The notes: generated by a model not told the origin, from the sequence alone. A stretch of DNA of 64,000 nt from Pseudomonas putida (GCF_025905425.1 NZ_CP109603.1:4914501-4978500); one strand, 5' to 3'. Shown: positions 1 through 9,048, counted from the stretch's first letter. A program made the numbers and translations.

Positions 1-479
1 GAGGCATGAAGCAGCTCCTGAGGAGCCATAGGGGTTTCCACGCTCGAGCCGCCACCCGCAGCCTGAAAAGCGGCTCTGCGCTTCACTACATTCTGGGCAG
101 TACGTGCCAACGACCCAAACAAGGTGGCACCGCTTGACGCGACGCCGATGGTTCTTAGCAGAACGCTCCAGAATGCGCCGCTTGGGTCATGGCGATTCAC
201 GGGATCACCGCCACAATAGGCGTATCCATTGATGCCGCCCCTGGAGAACGGGCTTAGCGAATCGGGCGAGATAAACCGCATCAGGACCGGGCTGTAGCAA
301 CGACGGCCATTCCCCAGCGGGTAATGACCAGTCAATGAATCACGATATTGGCCGCAAAAAGCTAGCCCTGGTATTGGAGCAGCTTTGACGTCGCCATAGG
401 GTGAATAAGCGCGCGGTTGGGAGGAATGCCCCCTCATGACTGACTGTTGCCGATCAGTGCATAGCAATAACGTCGACAT
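1..479 (-). CDS. Rhs-core domain protein, 3' end outside window
   Basis: The minus-strand frame starting at the ATG at 479 is open to the window edge (159 codons). It contains the Rhs-repeat-associated core signature: GQYRDSLTGHYPLG, then RFISPDSLSP, then AYCGGDPVNRHDPSG, ending in a divergent stretch that leaves the window. In Rhs proteins this core closes the shell and is followed by a variable, often toxic, C-terminus. Here only about 20 residues precede the core, so this is a short orphan Rhs core and not a full 1000+ residue protein. It could be a silent C-terminal cassette displaced from an rhs locus or a small independent gene. The tip function cannot be judged from the part visible. 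Confidence 0.8.
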   Translation of the reverse strand, partial: MSTLLLCTDRQQSVMRGHSSQPRAYSPYGDVKAAPIPGLAFCGQYRDSLTGHYPLGNGRRCYSPVLMRFISPDSLSPFSRGGINGYAYCGGDPVNRHDPSGAFWSVLLRTIGVASSGATLFGSLARTAQNVVKRRAAFQAAGGGSSVETPMAPQELLHA

Positions 480-974
480 GGTTTATCCACAATTGCCGAA
501 TCTTGTGGATACCTTAGCGAGCACTTAAACGTGTGCGTACTGGCAAAAATACTAGGTGCATATTGATCATTATTTGATCAATCTCAGGCAGACCTTATGA
601 AACCTGGGCTGCAGCGAATTCTGTACACCTTGTCCACAGGGACACAAACAGAGATTGTGTGCAAAACTCCGCGCAACTGAAAATGCCTGTGGATAACGCT
701 CGGAAGCCTCGATTTATGCCACATAGGTGGAACGCGCGCCGGTTATGATCACTTTTTGATCAACCCCACGTACCGCCTGAATCCAGAGGCCTGTAGCGAT
801 GCACGAACACTTTATCCACACCTTGGCGAACAGATTCCGGGGGTAAGATTCAGTGTAGGAGCGGCCTTGTGTCGCGAGGGGTCGCAGCGCGGCCCGAGGA
901 TCTCGAACCTGGCTCAAGAGTGTCGGGGCTGCTGCGCAGCCCATCGCGACACAAGGCCCTCCTACACAGGGGCG
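480..974. promoter_or_regulatory. Intergenic region with DnaA-box-like words and two TGATCA-N5-TGATCA palindromes
   Basis: No gene is convincing here. TTATCCACA occurs at 483-491 and 812-820 and as its complement TGTGGATAA at 689-697; near matches lie at 505-513 and 631-639. Two inverted repeats with identical geometry, TGATCA-N5-TGATCA, lie at 564-580 and 746-762; the first extends to ATTGATCA/TGATCAAT. A REP pair occupies the right end. The region is upstream of the Rhs gene and downstream of the etf operon, so any promoter here would serve the Rhs gene. Confidence 0.5.
853..968. repeat. REP pair (inverted)
   Basis: Two REP-like palindromes face each other: GTGTAGGAGCGGCCTTGTG near 853 and its inverse CACAAGGCCCTCCTACAC near 950-967. 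They sit just beyond the stop codon of the EtfB-like gene and could form a large hairpin in its 3' end. The core differs from the more common GCGGGCTTG type seen elsewhere in the window. Confidence 0.75.
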
Positions 975-1745
975 TCAACGCAACACGCCCTCTTCTACCA
1001 GCAGCTTGAGGATCGCCTCAGCGCCCTCTTGCGGCGAGACATCCTTGAGCACTTTGCCCCCGCCGCCACTGGCCTTGGCCGTTGCCGCCTTCATCCGGTC
1101 GGCACCGCTCTTGGCCTTGATGACCTTCAGGCGCTTAGGCCGTGGGCGGGCAGGTTGCAGCTCAGCTTCGCCCAGCAGCTCGTCTTCGACAATCGCCACG
1201 TTACGCGCTGCCAATACACCTCGACGCGCAGGCCCAAACGCACTCTGACGTGGCTTGGGCGCAGCGTTATCCACAGTCGCCAGCAACGGCAGGCGCACCT
1301 TCAGGCGACGCCGCTGCCCGCGAGGCAGGGCCTGGAGCACCTGGGCGGTGCCGTTTTCAATGGACTCCACCTCCGCCAGGCCGACGATCAACGGCCAACC
1401 CAGCTTCTCGGCCAGCAGGAACGGCAACATGCCCGAGCCCTCGCCCGTCTCGGCCTGGCTGCCGGTCAGCACCAGCTGGGCGCCAGCATCGCGCAGATAA
1501 TCCCCGAGCACGCCCAGCACATCGGCGCCGGCCGGCTGCTCCAGCACATCCAGGTGCTCCAGCCCCATGCCCAGGTACGCACGCAGCGCCTCTTCCCGAG
1601 GATCGCCGGCATGTACCACCTGCAAGTTATCCCCAGCCAGCTGCAAACCCAGCTCCACCGCGCGGGCATCCTGCTCGGCGCGGCGGGCGCGGCCAGAGCT
1701 TGGGTGGGCACCGATGGAAACCAGGCTGATGACTTTCGTACTCAT
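975..1745 (-). CDS. etfB: Electron transfer flavoprotein beta-type subunit (dimethylglycine-associated)
   Basis: This 256-residue protein has the ETF alpha/beta fold features: an N-terminal strand-rich start (MSTKVISLVSIGAHPSSG), the segment LVLTGSQAETGEGSGMLPFLLAEKLGWP typical of the beta-subunit nucleotide-binding site, and a basic C-terminal tail. It should pair with the adjacent alpha subunit and take electrons from the dimethylglycine/sarcosine oxidising enzymes. It is last in the minus-strand operon dipeptidase-V4R-dgcA-dgcB-etfA-etfB, 10 bp after etfA. The gene belongs to the paralogous ETF set linked to glycine betaine catabolism, not the housekeeping etfBA; that assignment rests on context. 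Confidence 0.85.
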   Translation of the reverse strand: MSTKVISLVSIGAHPSSGRARRAEQDARAVELGLQLAGDNLQVVHAGDPREEALRAYLGMGLEHLDVLEQPAGADVLGVLGDYLRDAGAQLVLTGSQAETGEGSGMLPFLLAEKLGWPLIVGLAEVESIENGTAQVLQALPRGQRRRLKVRLPLLATVDNAAPKPRQSAFGPARRGVLAARNVAIVEDELLGEAELQPARPRPKRLKVIKAKSGADRMKAATAKASGGGGKVLKDVSPQEGAEAILKLLVEEGVLR

Positions 1746-1755
1746 GCTCGTGCCC

Positions 1756-2988
1756 TTATGCCGCGTCGCGCTGGCCGCCGCTGCGGTAGTTGTCCACAGC
1801 CTCGATCAGTGCCTTGAGAATCGCCGAACTGTCGCCAATTACCGACAGGTCGGCCCGTTTGATCATGTCGCAGCCTGGGTCCATGTTGATCGCCACCACC
1901 TTGTCGCAGGCACCAATGCCCTGCAGGTGCTGGATCGCGCCAGAGATACCCACAGCTACATAAACCCGTGCAGTGACCCAGGTACCGGTGGCCCCCACCT
2001 GGCGGTTACGCGGCATGAAGCCGTCATCCACCGCCACCCGCGAGGCGCCTTCGGTGGCGCCGAGGGCTGCGGTTGCCTTGTGGTACAGGTCCCAGTCCTT
2101 GACGCCATTACCGCCCGAGACAATGAACTCGGACTCGGCCATGGCAATGGTGGCCGGGTCTACGGCCACGGAGCCCAGGTCTTCGATACGCGACAGGCTG
2201 CGTGCGACGCTTGTGGACAACTCCACCGGCTGCGCCTCGTGACGGGTTTCGCTGACAGGTTCGGCACATTCCGCCGCTGCCAGGATCAAGCGTGGCACGG
2301 CGCGTTGCAGGTCTTGTTGACCTGCGCCCGCGCGGCCTATGCACTGGCCATCCTTGACCTGCCAGACCCGCGTCGCCGGGCGTTCGCCCAACGCCGCCCC
2401 GAACCGCCGGCCCAATTCGCCGCCACCGGTGCGGCTATCGGGCAGCAGCCAGTGGCGCGGTGTGAACTGGTTATCCACAGCCCGCAGGCCCTGGACCAAT
2501 TGTTCTGGCGCGTACCCTTCGAACGCCTCGCCCTCGATAACCAGCAAGCGGTCGACGCCGGCTGTGGAAAAGTTGCTTTCCTTGTGTTCGCCAAATACCA
2601 CGGCCAACACTGCGCCGTCGCTGCCAGCCAGGCTGTGGGCCAGGCCCAGCAGGTCGCGGTCGTGGCTGCTCAGGCGGCCACCGACCATGTCCGGCACCAC
2701 GCCAATGTAGAACGCCGGCGTCGGCACCTGGTGCAACGGCAGTTGGACTTCAGCGGCCGCCGTGCGCCGCCCGCCCACACCGGTGCCCTGCTGGGCGCCG
2801 CTGCGGTCGATACGCTTGATGCCACTGGGGCCGATGAAGCCTGCGGCAATCGCATGGGGGTTTTTGCGGATGACGCCGTTGGGCCCCATCCAGCTGGTCT
2901 GTTGCGTCTGCATCGCCGCATGCAGCGGATGCAGACGGTTACGGGCGATCCACTCGGCGCGTGGGTCGCGGCGGATGATGTCGCTCAT
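1756..2988 (-). CDS. etfA: Electron transfer flavoprotein alpha-type subunit (dimethylglycine-associated)
   Basis: A 410-residue ETF alpha protein. The C-terminal half carries the FAD-binding domain: VVGATGTWVTARVYVAVGISGAIQH (given here in part) followed by INMDPGCDMIKRADLSVIGD, the usual NxDxxAPIF-like and terminal segments in variant form. The N-terminus is longer than in housekeeping EtfA, with a basic region rich in Arg/His. The start ATG overlaps the dgcB stop (TGATG), implying translational coupling. Role: heterodimer with EtfB, shuttling electrons from dimethylglycine demethylation toward the quinone pool, probably through the DgcB membrane iron-sulfur protein. Confidence 0.87.
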   Translation of the reverse strand: MSDIIRRDPRAEWIARNRLHPLHAAMQTQQTSWMGPNGVIRKNPHAIAAGFIGPSGIKRIDRSGAQQGTGVGGRRTAAAEVQLPLHQVPTPAFYIGVVPDMVGGRLSSHDRDLLGLAHSLAGSDGAVLAVVFGEHKESNFSTAGVDRLLVIEGEAFEGYAPEQLVQGLRAVDNQFTPRHWLLPDSRTGGGELGRRFGAALGERPATRVWQVKDGQCIGRAGAGQQDLQRAVPRLILAAAECAEPVSETRHEAQPVELSTSVARSLSRIEDLGSVAVDPATIAMAESEFIVSGGNGVKDWDLYHKATAALGATEGASRVAVDDGFMPRNRQVGATGTWVTARVYVAVGISGAIQHLQGIGACDKVVAINMDPGCDMIKRADLSVIGDSSAILKALIEAVDNYRSGGQRDAA

Positions 2989-4940
2989 CAGTGCACCTCC
3001 GCAGGTTCACGTTTAACCGTTGGCGACTTTGGGGTCGCGGGGGTTTCCTCTTCGATCAGCACATCGGCTACCAGCTCGGCGAGGTCCTTGATCTGTGGGC
3101 GCGGTTCGACCACACCTTCGAGCATCGCGGTGCACTGTGGGCACCCCACTGCCACCAGTTCGGCCTCGGTCTCGCGGATGTCGTCCATGCGCATGTCGGG
3201 GATACGTTGCTTGCCCGGGATGTCGGTAATCGGCGCACCGCCGCCACCGCCGCAGCAACGGGAACGGAAGCCTGAGCGCTCCATCTCGCGCACTTCGATA
3301 CCCAGCGCCTTGAGCACTTCGCGGGGCGCTTCGTATTCACCGTTGTAACGGCCCAGGTAGCACGGGTCGTGGTAGGTGACGCTGCCGCCCTTGTGCTGGC
3401 CCAGGTTGAGCTTGTTGGCTGCGATCAGTTCGGCAATGTAGGTGCTGTGGTGCTGCACCTGGTACTCGCCACCCAACGCACCGTACTCGTTCTTGAGCAC
3501 GTGGAAGCTGTGCGGGTCGCAGGTGACGATGCGCTGGAACTTGTACTTGGCCAGGGTCTGAATGTTGCGCTTGGCCAGTTGCTGGAAGGTTGCTTCATCG
3601 CCCAGGCGACGGGCCACGTCACCGCTGTCGCGTTCTTCCAGGCCGAGCACGGCAAAGTCCACGCCGGAGGCCTTGAGCACTTTGACGAACGAACGCAGGG
3701 TGCGTTGGTTACGCATGTCGAAGGCACCGTCGCCGACCCAGAACAGCACCTCGGTGGCTTTCACCTCCGACAGCAGTTTCAGGTTGAGGTCGGCCGCCCA
3801 GTTCATCCGCCCGCCAGGGGCGAAGCCGCCGGGGTTGTCGGTGGCGATCAGGTTGTCCAGCACCTCGGCGCCCTTGTTGGGGGTCGCGCCCTTTTCCAGG
3901 GTGAGGTGGCGGCGCATGTCGACGATGGCATCGACGTGCTCGATCATCATCGGGCATTCCTCGACGCAGGCGCGGCAGGTGGTGCACGACCACAGCGTCT
4001 CGGCGTCGACCAGGCCATTGACGATCGGCTGGTGCGGATGGCCGCCATGCTCGCCGATCGGCTTGCCGGGGTACGGGCTGCCGGCGAACTTGGCGTCAGT
4101 GCCACCGGCCAGGCCGATGACCATGTCCTGGATGAGTTTTTTCGGGTTCAGCGGTTGGCCTGCGGCATAGGCCGGGCACATGGCTTCACATTTACCGCAC
4201 TGCACGCAGGCATCGAACCCGAGCAGCTGGTTCCAGGTAAAGTCCACCGGTTTTTCCACGCCCAGCGGCGCGTTCGGGTCTTCCAGGTCCAGCGGCTTGA
4301 GGCCGGTAGAGCGGCCGCCGCCGAAGCGTTCGGCACGGCGGTGCCAGGCCAGGTGCAAGGCACCGGCGAAGGCGTGTTTCATCGGGCCGCCCCAGGTCAT
4401 GCCGAAGAACAGCTCCGACACGCCCCACAGCACACCCAGGCCGAGTACGCCGACCATCACCCAGCCACCGGTGTTGGCCGGCAGGATGCCGGCCACCGGC
4501 AAGGTGGCGATGAAGAAGCTTGCGGCGAATACCAGCAGGCTCTTCGGCAGGCGCATCCACGGGCCCTTGGACAGGCGCGCAGGTGGGTTAAGGCGGCGTT
4601 TGAAGACAAAGATCGCACCGGTGAACATTATCACCGTCGCGACCAGCAATGCATAGCCAAGGATCTTGCTCTGCAGGCCGAAGCCGTGCACCAGGATCGC
4701 CAAGGCCGCCGACAGCACGAAGCCGCCCGCCGTGGCGACGTGGGTCTTGGACATGTACTTGTCGCGTTCGACCACGTGGTGCAGGTCCACCAGGTAGCGT
4801 CGCGGCATGGCCAGCAAGCCGCCGATCAGGTTGACCTTGGACGCTCGGCCACGCCGCCACATGCGCACCCGGCGCAGGGCGCCGAGCACCGCCAGGCCAA
4901 GGGCAGCGAACAGCAGGATGGGTAGAAGGGTGTTCAACAT
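2988..4940 (-). CDS. dgcB: Dimethylglycine catabolism membrane iron-sulfur protein DgcB
   Basis: The 650-residue product has several N-terminal membrane segments (from MLNTLLPILLFAALG and in the next 200 residues), then two ferredoxin-type clusters (CVQCGKCEAMCP and CTTCRACVEECP), then two cysteine-rich CCG-type domains (HDPCYLGRYNG, and SRCCGGGGG near the C-terminus), an architecture like heterodisulfide reductase/GlpC-type electron carriers. The start at 4940 is preferred over an upstream in-frame start because the longer version would translate REP DNA and lacks the hydrophobic start; a GGGAG motif precedes 4940. It probably passes electrons between DgcA/ETF and the respiratory chain. Confidence 0.9.
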   Translation of the reverse strand: MLNTLLPILLFAALGLAVLGALRRVRMWRRGRASKVNLIGGLLAMPRRYLVDLHHVVERDKYMSKTHVATAGGFVLSAALAILVHGFGLQSKILGYALLVATVIMFTGAIFVFKRRLNPPARLSKGPWMRLPKSLLVFAASFFIATLPVAGILPANTGGWVMVGVLGLGVLWGVSELFFGMTWGGPMKHAFAGALHLAWHRRAERFGGGRSTGLKPLDLEDPNAPLGVEKPVDFTWNQLLGFDACVQCGKCEAMCPAYAAGQPLNPKKLIQDMVIGLAGGTDAKFAGSPYPGKPIGEHGGHPHQPIVNGLVDAETLWSCTTCRACVEECPMMIEHVDAIVDMRRHLTLEKGATPNKGAEVLDNLIATDNPGGFAPGGRMNWAADLNLKLLSEVKATEVLFWVGDGAFDMRNQRTLRSFVKVLKASGVDFAVLGLEERDSGDVARRLGDEATFQQLAKRNIQTLAKYKFQRIVTCDPHSFHVLKNEYGALGGEYQVQHHSTYIAELIAANKLNLGQHKGGSVTYHDPCYLGRYNGEYEAPREVLKALGIEVREMERSGFRSRCCGGGGGAPITDIPGKQRIPDMRMDDIRETEAELVAVGCPQCTAMLEGVVEPRPQIKDLAELVADVLIEEETPATPKSPTVKREPAEVH

Positions 4941-4984
4941 GGGAGGCTCCCACAAACAGCTGAATTCTTGCGCCGCTATGCCCC

Positions 4985-5084
4985 TTGTGGGAGCGGGCTT
5001 GTCCCGCGAAGACGTCCGGCCTGACAACATCGTTGTTCTTGCTGACGCATTCGCGGGGCAAGCCCGCTCCCACAGGGGTCTACG
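4985..5084. repeat. REP pair (inverted)
   Basis: TGTGGGAGCGGGCTTGTCCC near 4986 and its inverse near 5055-5082 flank about 40 bp between dgcA and dgcB. The pair separates two genes of one operon and may attenuate or stabilise part of the transcript. Confidence 0.85.
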
Positions 5085-5102
5085 GCGTTTATGCCTGCTG
5101 GA

Positions 5103-7163
5103 TCAGAAATCCTTGCACAGGCGCAAGGCGTCGTAGATCGCCGCATGCACGTTGCGCTGGGCCACGCAGTCGCCGATGCGGTACAGCAGGTAGCCCTCGC
5201 CCGGCTGGCTGAGGATCGGCTGCGGCTTGATGGCGAACAGCGCCTCCACATCGATCTGGCCCTTGTTGCGCGAGCCATCCTTCAGCGCGTAGTACAGCTC
5301 TTCGTCAGGGCGCACGCCGTTCTCGATCACCACCTGATCGACCACGCGTTCTTCCTTGGCGCCGGTGTATTCGTTCTCCAGCACCGCCACCAGCTTGTCA
5401 CCCTCGCGGTAGACCTTTTCCAGCATCATGTCGCCGGTCATGATCACTTCTTTGGGGTACATGCTGCGGTAGTAAGTCGGGAAGGTCGTACCGCCCATGG
5501 CCACGCCCGGTTTGATGTCGTCGGTGACGATCTCGACCTGGCTGCCTTTGTCGGCGATGTAGTCCGCCGCCGACATGCCGGTGAATTCGCAGATGGTGTC
5601 GTACACCAGCACGTTTTTGCCCGGCGCAACCTTGCCGTCGAGCACGTCCCAGCTGCTGACCACCAGCCCTTCGGCGGCGCCCCAGTGTTCGTTCTGCTCG
5701 ACGAACGGATGGCCGCCCACCGCCAGCACGATAACGTCCGGGCGCAGGTCCTGAATGGCGTCCACGCTGGCAGCAGTGCCCAGGCGCAGGTCGACTTTCA
5801 GGCGCGCCAGTTCCAGTTGGTACCAACGGGTGATACCGGCGATCTGGTCACGCTGCGGTGCCTTGGCGGCGATGGTGATCTGCCCGCCGATCTGGTCTTT
5901 CTTCTCGAACAGGGTCACGTCATGGCCGCGCTCGGCAGCCACGCGGGCGGCTTCCATGCCGGCCGGGCCGGCGCCGACCACCACCACCTTGCGCTTGACG
6001 CCGGTGGTCTTCTCGATAATGTGCGGCACGCCCATGTATTCACGGGAGGTCGCGGCGTTCTGGATGCACAGCACATCCAGGCCCTGGTACTGGCGGTCGA
6101 TGCAGTAGTTGGCACCGACGCACTGTTTGATCTGGTCGATCTGGCCCATCTTGATCTTGGCGATCAGGTGCGGGTCGGCCATGTGCGCACGGGTCATGCC
6201 GACCATGTCCACATAGCCGCCTTCAAGGATACGCGTCGCCTGGTTCGGGTCCTTGATGTTCTGCGCGTGCAGCACCGGGACCTTGACCACTTCCTTGATG
6301 CCGGCCGCCAGGTGCAGGAACGGCTCCGGCGGGTAGCTCATGTTCGGGATGACGTTGGCCAGGGTGTTGTGGGTGTCGCAACCCGAACCCACCACGCCGA
6401 AGAAGTCGAGCATGCCGGTCGCGTCGTAGTACGCGGCGATCTGCTTCATGTCCTCGTGGCTCAGGCCATCGGGGTGGAATTCGTCGCCGCAGATACGCAT
6501 GCCCACGCAGAAGTCGTCGCCGACTTCGGCACGTACCGCCTTGAGCACTTCCATGCCGAACTTCATGCGGCCTTCGAAGGTACCGCCCCATTCGTCAGTA
6601 CGTTTGTTGACCCGTGGGCTCCAGAACTGGTCGATCATGTGCTGGTGCACGGCTGACAGTTCGACGCCGTCCAGGCCGCCTTCTTTGGCACGACGCGCAG
6701 CCTGCGCGTAGTTGCCGATGACCCGCCAGATCTCTTCCACCTCGATGGTCTTGCAGGTGGCGCGGTGCACCGGTTCACGGATGCCCGACGGCGACATCAG
6801 GGTCGGCCAGTTGAAGCCGTCCCAGCGCGAGCGACGGCCCATGTGGGTAATCTGGATCATGATCTTGGCGCCATGCTTGTGCATGGCGTCGGCCAGGTTC
6901 TGGAAGTGCGGGATGATGCGGTCGGTCGACAGGTTGACCGACGCCCACCACTCTTGCGGGCTGTCGATGGCGACCACGGACGAGCCGCCGCAGATCGCCA
7001 GGCCGATGCCGCCCTTGGCCTTCTCTTCGTAGTACTTCACATAGCGGTCGGTAGTCATGCCGCCGTCAGTGGCGTAGACCTCGGCGTGCGCGGTGCTGAG
7101 CACGCGGTTGCGGATGGTCAGTTTGCCGATCTGGATCGGCTGGAACATTGCTTCGAATGCCAT
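5103..7163 (-). CDS. dgcA: Dimethylglycine demethylase subunit DgcA (old-yellow-enzyme/trimethylamine dehydrogenase type)
   Basis: A 686-residue two-domain flavoprotein. The N-terminal half is an FMN TIM barrel of the old yellow enzyme/trimethylamine dehydrogenase family (FQPIQIGKLTIRNR; HQHMIDQFWSPRVNKRTDEWGG; GMRICGDEF). A cysteine-rich linker (CVGANYCIDRQ, later VLCIQNA) should bind a [4Fe-4S] cluster. The C-terminal half has the dinucleotide fold VVVVGAGPAGMEAARVAAERG. Length and order match trimethylamine-dehydrogenase relatives. GGAGA precedes the ATG. With DgcB it is required for dimethylglycine use in pseudomonads (knowledge of the family); here it is third in the minus-strand operon. 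Confidence 0.92.
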   Translation of the reverse strand: MAFEAMFQPIQIGKLTIRNRVLSTAHAEVYATDGGMTTDRYVKYYEEKAKGGIGLAICGGSSVVAIDSPQEWWASVNLSTDRIIPHFQNLADAMHKHGAKIMIQITHMGRRSRWDGFNWPTLMSPSGIREPVHRATCKTIEVEEIWRVIGNYAQAARRAKEGGLDGVELSAVHQHMIDQFWSPRVNKRTDEWGGTFEGRMKFGMEVLKAVRAEVGDDFCVGMRICGDEFHPDGLSHEDMKQIAAYYDATGMLDFFGVVGSGCDTHNTLANVIPNMSYPPEPFLHLAAGIKEVVKVPVLHAQNIKDPNQATRILEGGYVDMVGMTRAHMADPHLIAKIKMGQIDQIKQCVGANYCIDRQYQGLDVLCIQNAATSREYMGVPHIIEKTTGVKRKVVVVGAGPAGMEAARVAAERGHDVTLFEKKDQIGGQITIAAKAPQRDQIAGITRWYQLELARLKVDLRLGTAASVDAIQDLRPDVIVLAVGGHPFVEQNEHWGAAEGLVVSSWDVLDGKVAPGKNVLVYDTICEFTGMSAADYIADKGSQVEIVTDDIKPGVAMGGTTFPTYYRSMYPKEVIMTGDMMLEKVYREGDKLVAVLENEYTGAKEERVVDQVVIENGVRPDEELYYALKDGSRNKGQIDVEALFAIKPQPILSQPGEGYLLYRIGDCVAQRNVHAAIYDALRLCKDF

Positions 7164-7178
7164 GACGCTATCTCCGGC

Positions 7179-7709
7179 TTACAACGGCTTTGTAACGAAC
7201 AGGCCATCTTCGTGGCCTTCTTCCGACCCGCCGTAGACCTGTTCGGCCACGGTGCGGATCTTGCTGCCGCGGGCAGCGAGAATCTGGTCCATTGCGCCGG
7301 CGAACCAGCCGGTGAACATGTAATCGACCTTGCGACCCACCTTGCCGTACACGTACACGAACGCCGAATGCTTGAGCTTGACGCTGCAGGTGCCTTTATC
7401 CAGGTCGATGTCCTGGATCTCGAACAGGCCCCAGCCCCGCTGGGACAGGCGCTTCATGTAGTGCTCGAACACCGCCACGCCTTCCAGGCCATGGCATTCG
7501 GCTTCCTTCTCGCACCAGTGCCAGGCGGACTTGTAGCCGGCCTTGTAGAGGATTTCGGCATAGGCGTCAGCGCCCAGCACTTCTTCGATGCCGATGTGGT
7601 TGTTGACGAAGAAATGGCGTGGCACATACAGCATCGGCAAGGCGTCGCTGGTCCAGACACCGGTCTCGCTGTCGACTTCGATTGGCAATTGCGGGGCGAT
7701 CTTGGCCAT
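7179..7709 (-). CDS. DUF5943/V4R-like protein of the dgc operon
   Basis: A 176-residue soluble protein. The segment EVLGADAYAEILYKAGYKSAWHWCEKE and the Cys-containing C-terminal half resemble 4-vinyl-reductase (V4R)-like small-molecule binding domains; I recall it as DUF5943. It lies 15 bp from dgcA and follows the dipeptidase gene, with GGAG upstream of its ATG, so it is part of the dimethylglycine operon. The role is unknown: a co-factor or substrate binding accessory is possible, but nothing in the sequence gives a reaction. Confidence 0.75.
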   Translation of the reverse strand: MAKIAPQLPIEVDSETGVWTSDALPMLYVPRHFFVNNHIGIEEVLGADAYAEILYKAGYKSAWHWCEKEAECHGLEGVAVFEHYMKRLSQRGWGLFEIQDIDLDKGTCSVKLKHSAFVYVYGKVGRKVDYMFTGWFAGAMDQILAARGSKIRTVAEQVYGGSEEGHEDGLFVTKPL

Positions 7710-7786
7710 GGAAACTCAACTCCATAAAATTTTTTATTGGGATGCCCCGGCGTTGCTGGCAGGGGCTTTCAGGCTTGGAGAGCGGC

Positions 7787-8764
7787 TTACTCGCCCCAGA
7801 CATCCTTGAGGACGTTTACCCAGTTCTCGCCCATGATCTTGCGCACCACACGCTCGGAGTGGCCGCGCTTGAGCAAGGTCTCGGTGAGGTTGGGGAACTC
7901 GCCAACGGTGCGAATGCCCAGCGGGTTGATGATTTTGCCGAAGTTGGTCAGGCGACGGGCGTAGCCCTTGTCGTGGGTCAGGTATTCGAAGAAGTCCTGG
8001 CCGTGGCCCTGGGTGAAGTCGGTGCCGATGCCGATGGCGTCTTCACCGACGATGTTCATGGTGTATTCGATGGCTTCGGCGTAGTCGTCGATGGTCGAAT
8101 CGATGCCCTTGGCCAGGAACGGCGCAAACATGGTCACGCCGACGAAGCCGCCGTGGTCGGCGATGAACTTGAGCTCTTCATCCGACTTGTTGCGCGGGTG
8201 CTCCTTGAGCCCCGACGGCAGGCAGTGGGAGTAGCAGACCGGCTTTTTCGATTCGAGGATGACTTCTTCGGAGGTCTTGGAGCCGACGTGGGACAGGTCG
8301 CACATGATGCCGACGCGGTTCATTTCGGCGACGATCTCGCGGCCGAAGCCGGACAGCCCGCCGTCACGCTCGTAGCAGCCGGTGCCGACCAGGTTCTGGG
8401 TGTTGTAGCACATCTGCACGATGCCCACGCCCAGCTGCTTGAACACGTCCACGTAAGCAATCTGGTCTTCGAACGCGTGGGCGTTCTGGAAGCCGAACAG
8501 GATGCCGGTCTTGCCCAGCTCTTTGGCCTTGCGAATGTCGGCGGTGGTACGCACGGGCATGACCAGGTCGCTGTTGTCGCGAATCAGCTTCTGGCTGGAA
8601 GCGATGTTGTCGACCGTGGCCTTGAACCCTTCCCAGACCGACACCGTGCAGTTGGCCGCGGTCAGGCCGCCTTTGCGCATGTCTTCGAACAGCTCGCGGT
8701 TCCATTTGGCAATGATCAAACCGTCGATGACGATGCTGTCGGCGTGTAATTCGGCTGGGCTCAT
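7787..8764 (-). CDS. Membrane dipeptidase family protein (peptidase M19)
   Basis: A 325-residue M19 (renal dipeptidase) family protein. Recognisable pieces are DGLIIAKWNRELF near the N-terminus (variant of the metal-binding HxD region), MCDLSHVGSKTSEEVILESKKPVCYSH, NKSDEELKFIADHGGFVGVT, and IGIGTDFTQGHG. It is first in the minus-strand dgc operon; AAGGGG lies 6-8 nt before the ATG. The N-terminal His-x-Asp metal pair of classical M19 enzymes is not obvious, so the substrate may not be a dipeptide; its conserved place beside dimethylglycine demethylase suggests a role in glycine betaine metabolism. That is inference from context. Confidence 0.85.
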   Translation of the reverse strand: MSPAELHADSIVIDGLIIAKWNRELFEDMRKGGLTAANCTVSVWEGFKATVDNIASSQKLIRDNSDLVMPVRTTADIRKAKELGKTGILFGFQNAHAFEDQIAYVDVFKQLGVGIVQMCYNTQNLVGTGCYERDGGLSGFGREIVAEMNRVGIMCDLSHVGSKTSEEVILESKKPVCYSHCLPSGLKEHPRNKSDEELKFIADHGGFVGVTMFAPFLAKGIDSTIDDYAEAIEYTMNIVGEDAIGIGTDFTQGHGQDFFEYLTHDKGYARRLTNFGKIINPLGIRTVGEFPNLTETLLKRGHSERVVRKIMGENWVNVLKDVWGE

Positions 8765-9048
8765 CAGGCTGTCCCCTTTTATTGAGTTGGGTCACGCCGA
8801 ACATTGTGCCGGCGCTTTGGGGCCAGCATATGCCTGTGCCCCGAGGCGCCCCGATGCAAAAACGACAGGGGGTTTGCCGAAAGCGTCAATGCGCGACAAC
8901 AGGCCCTCTGCGCCGCTGTTTGGCGATGAGAGACAGTCTCGATAACGACATTTTGCAGGCTTTCATGAACATTTCGTCAGGGAGCTACCGCGTTGCCTTC
9001 GGCTGAGCGAGAATCCCTGCGATTCGTCAGCCTGTGGAGGAGAAAAGG

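Noticed and set aside
562..582. ANR/FNR box
   Set aside because: The half-sites TTGAT/ATCAA are 9 bp apart, not 4.
756..3348. Long plus-strand frames across the etf and dgcB genes
   Set aside because: They are antisense to well-supported minus-strand genes, have no domain content and reflect high-GC frame bias.
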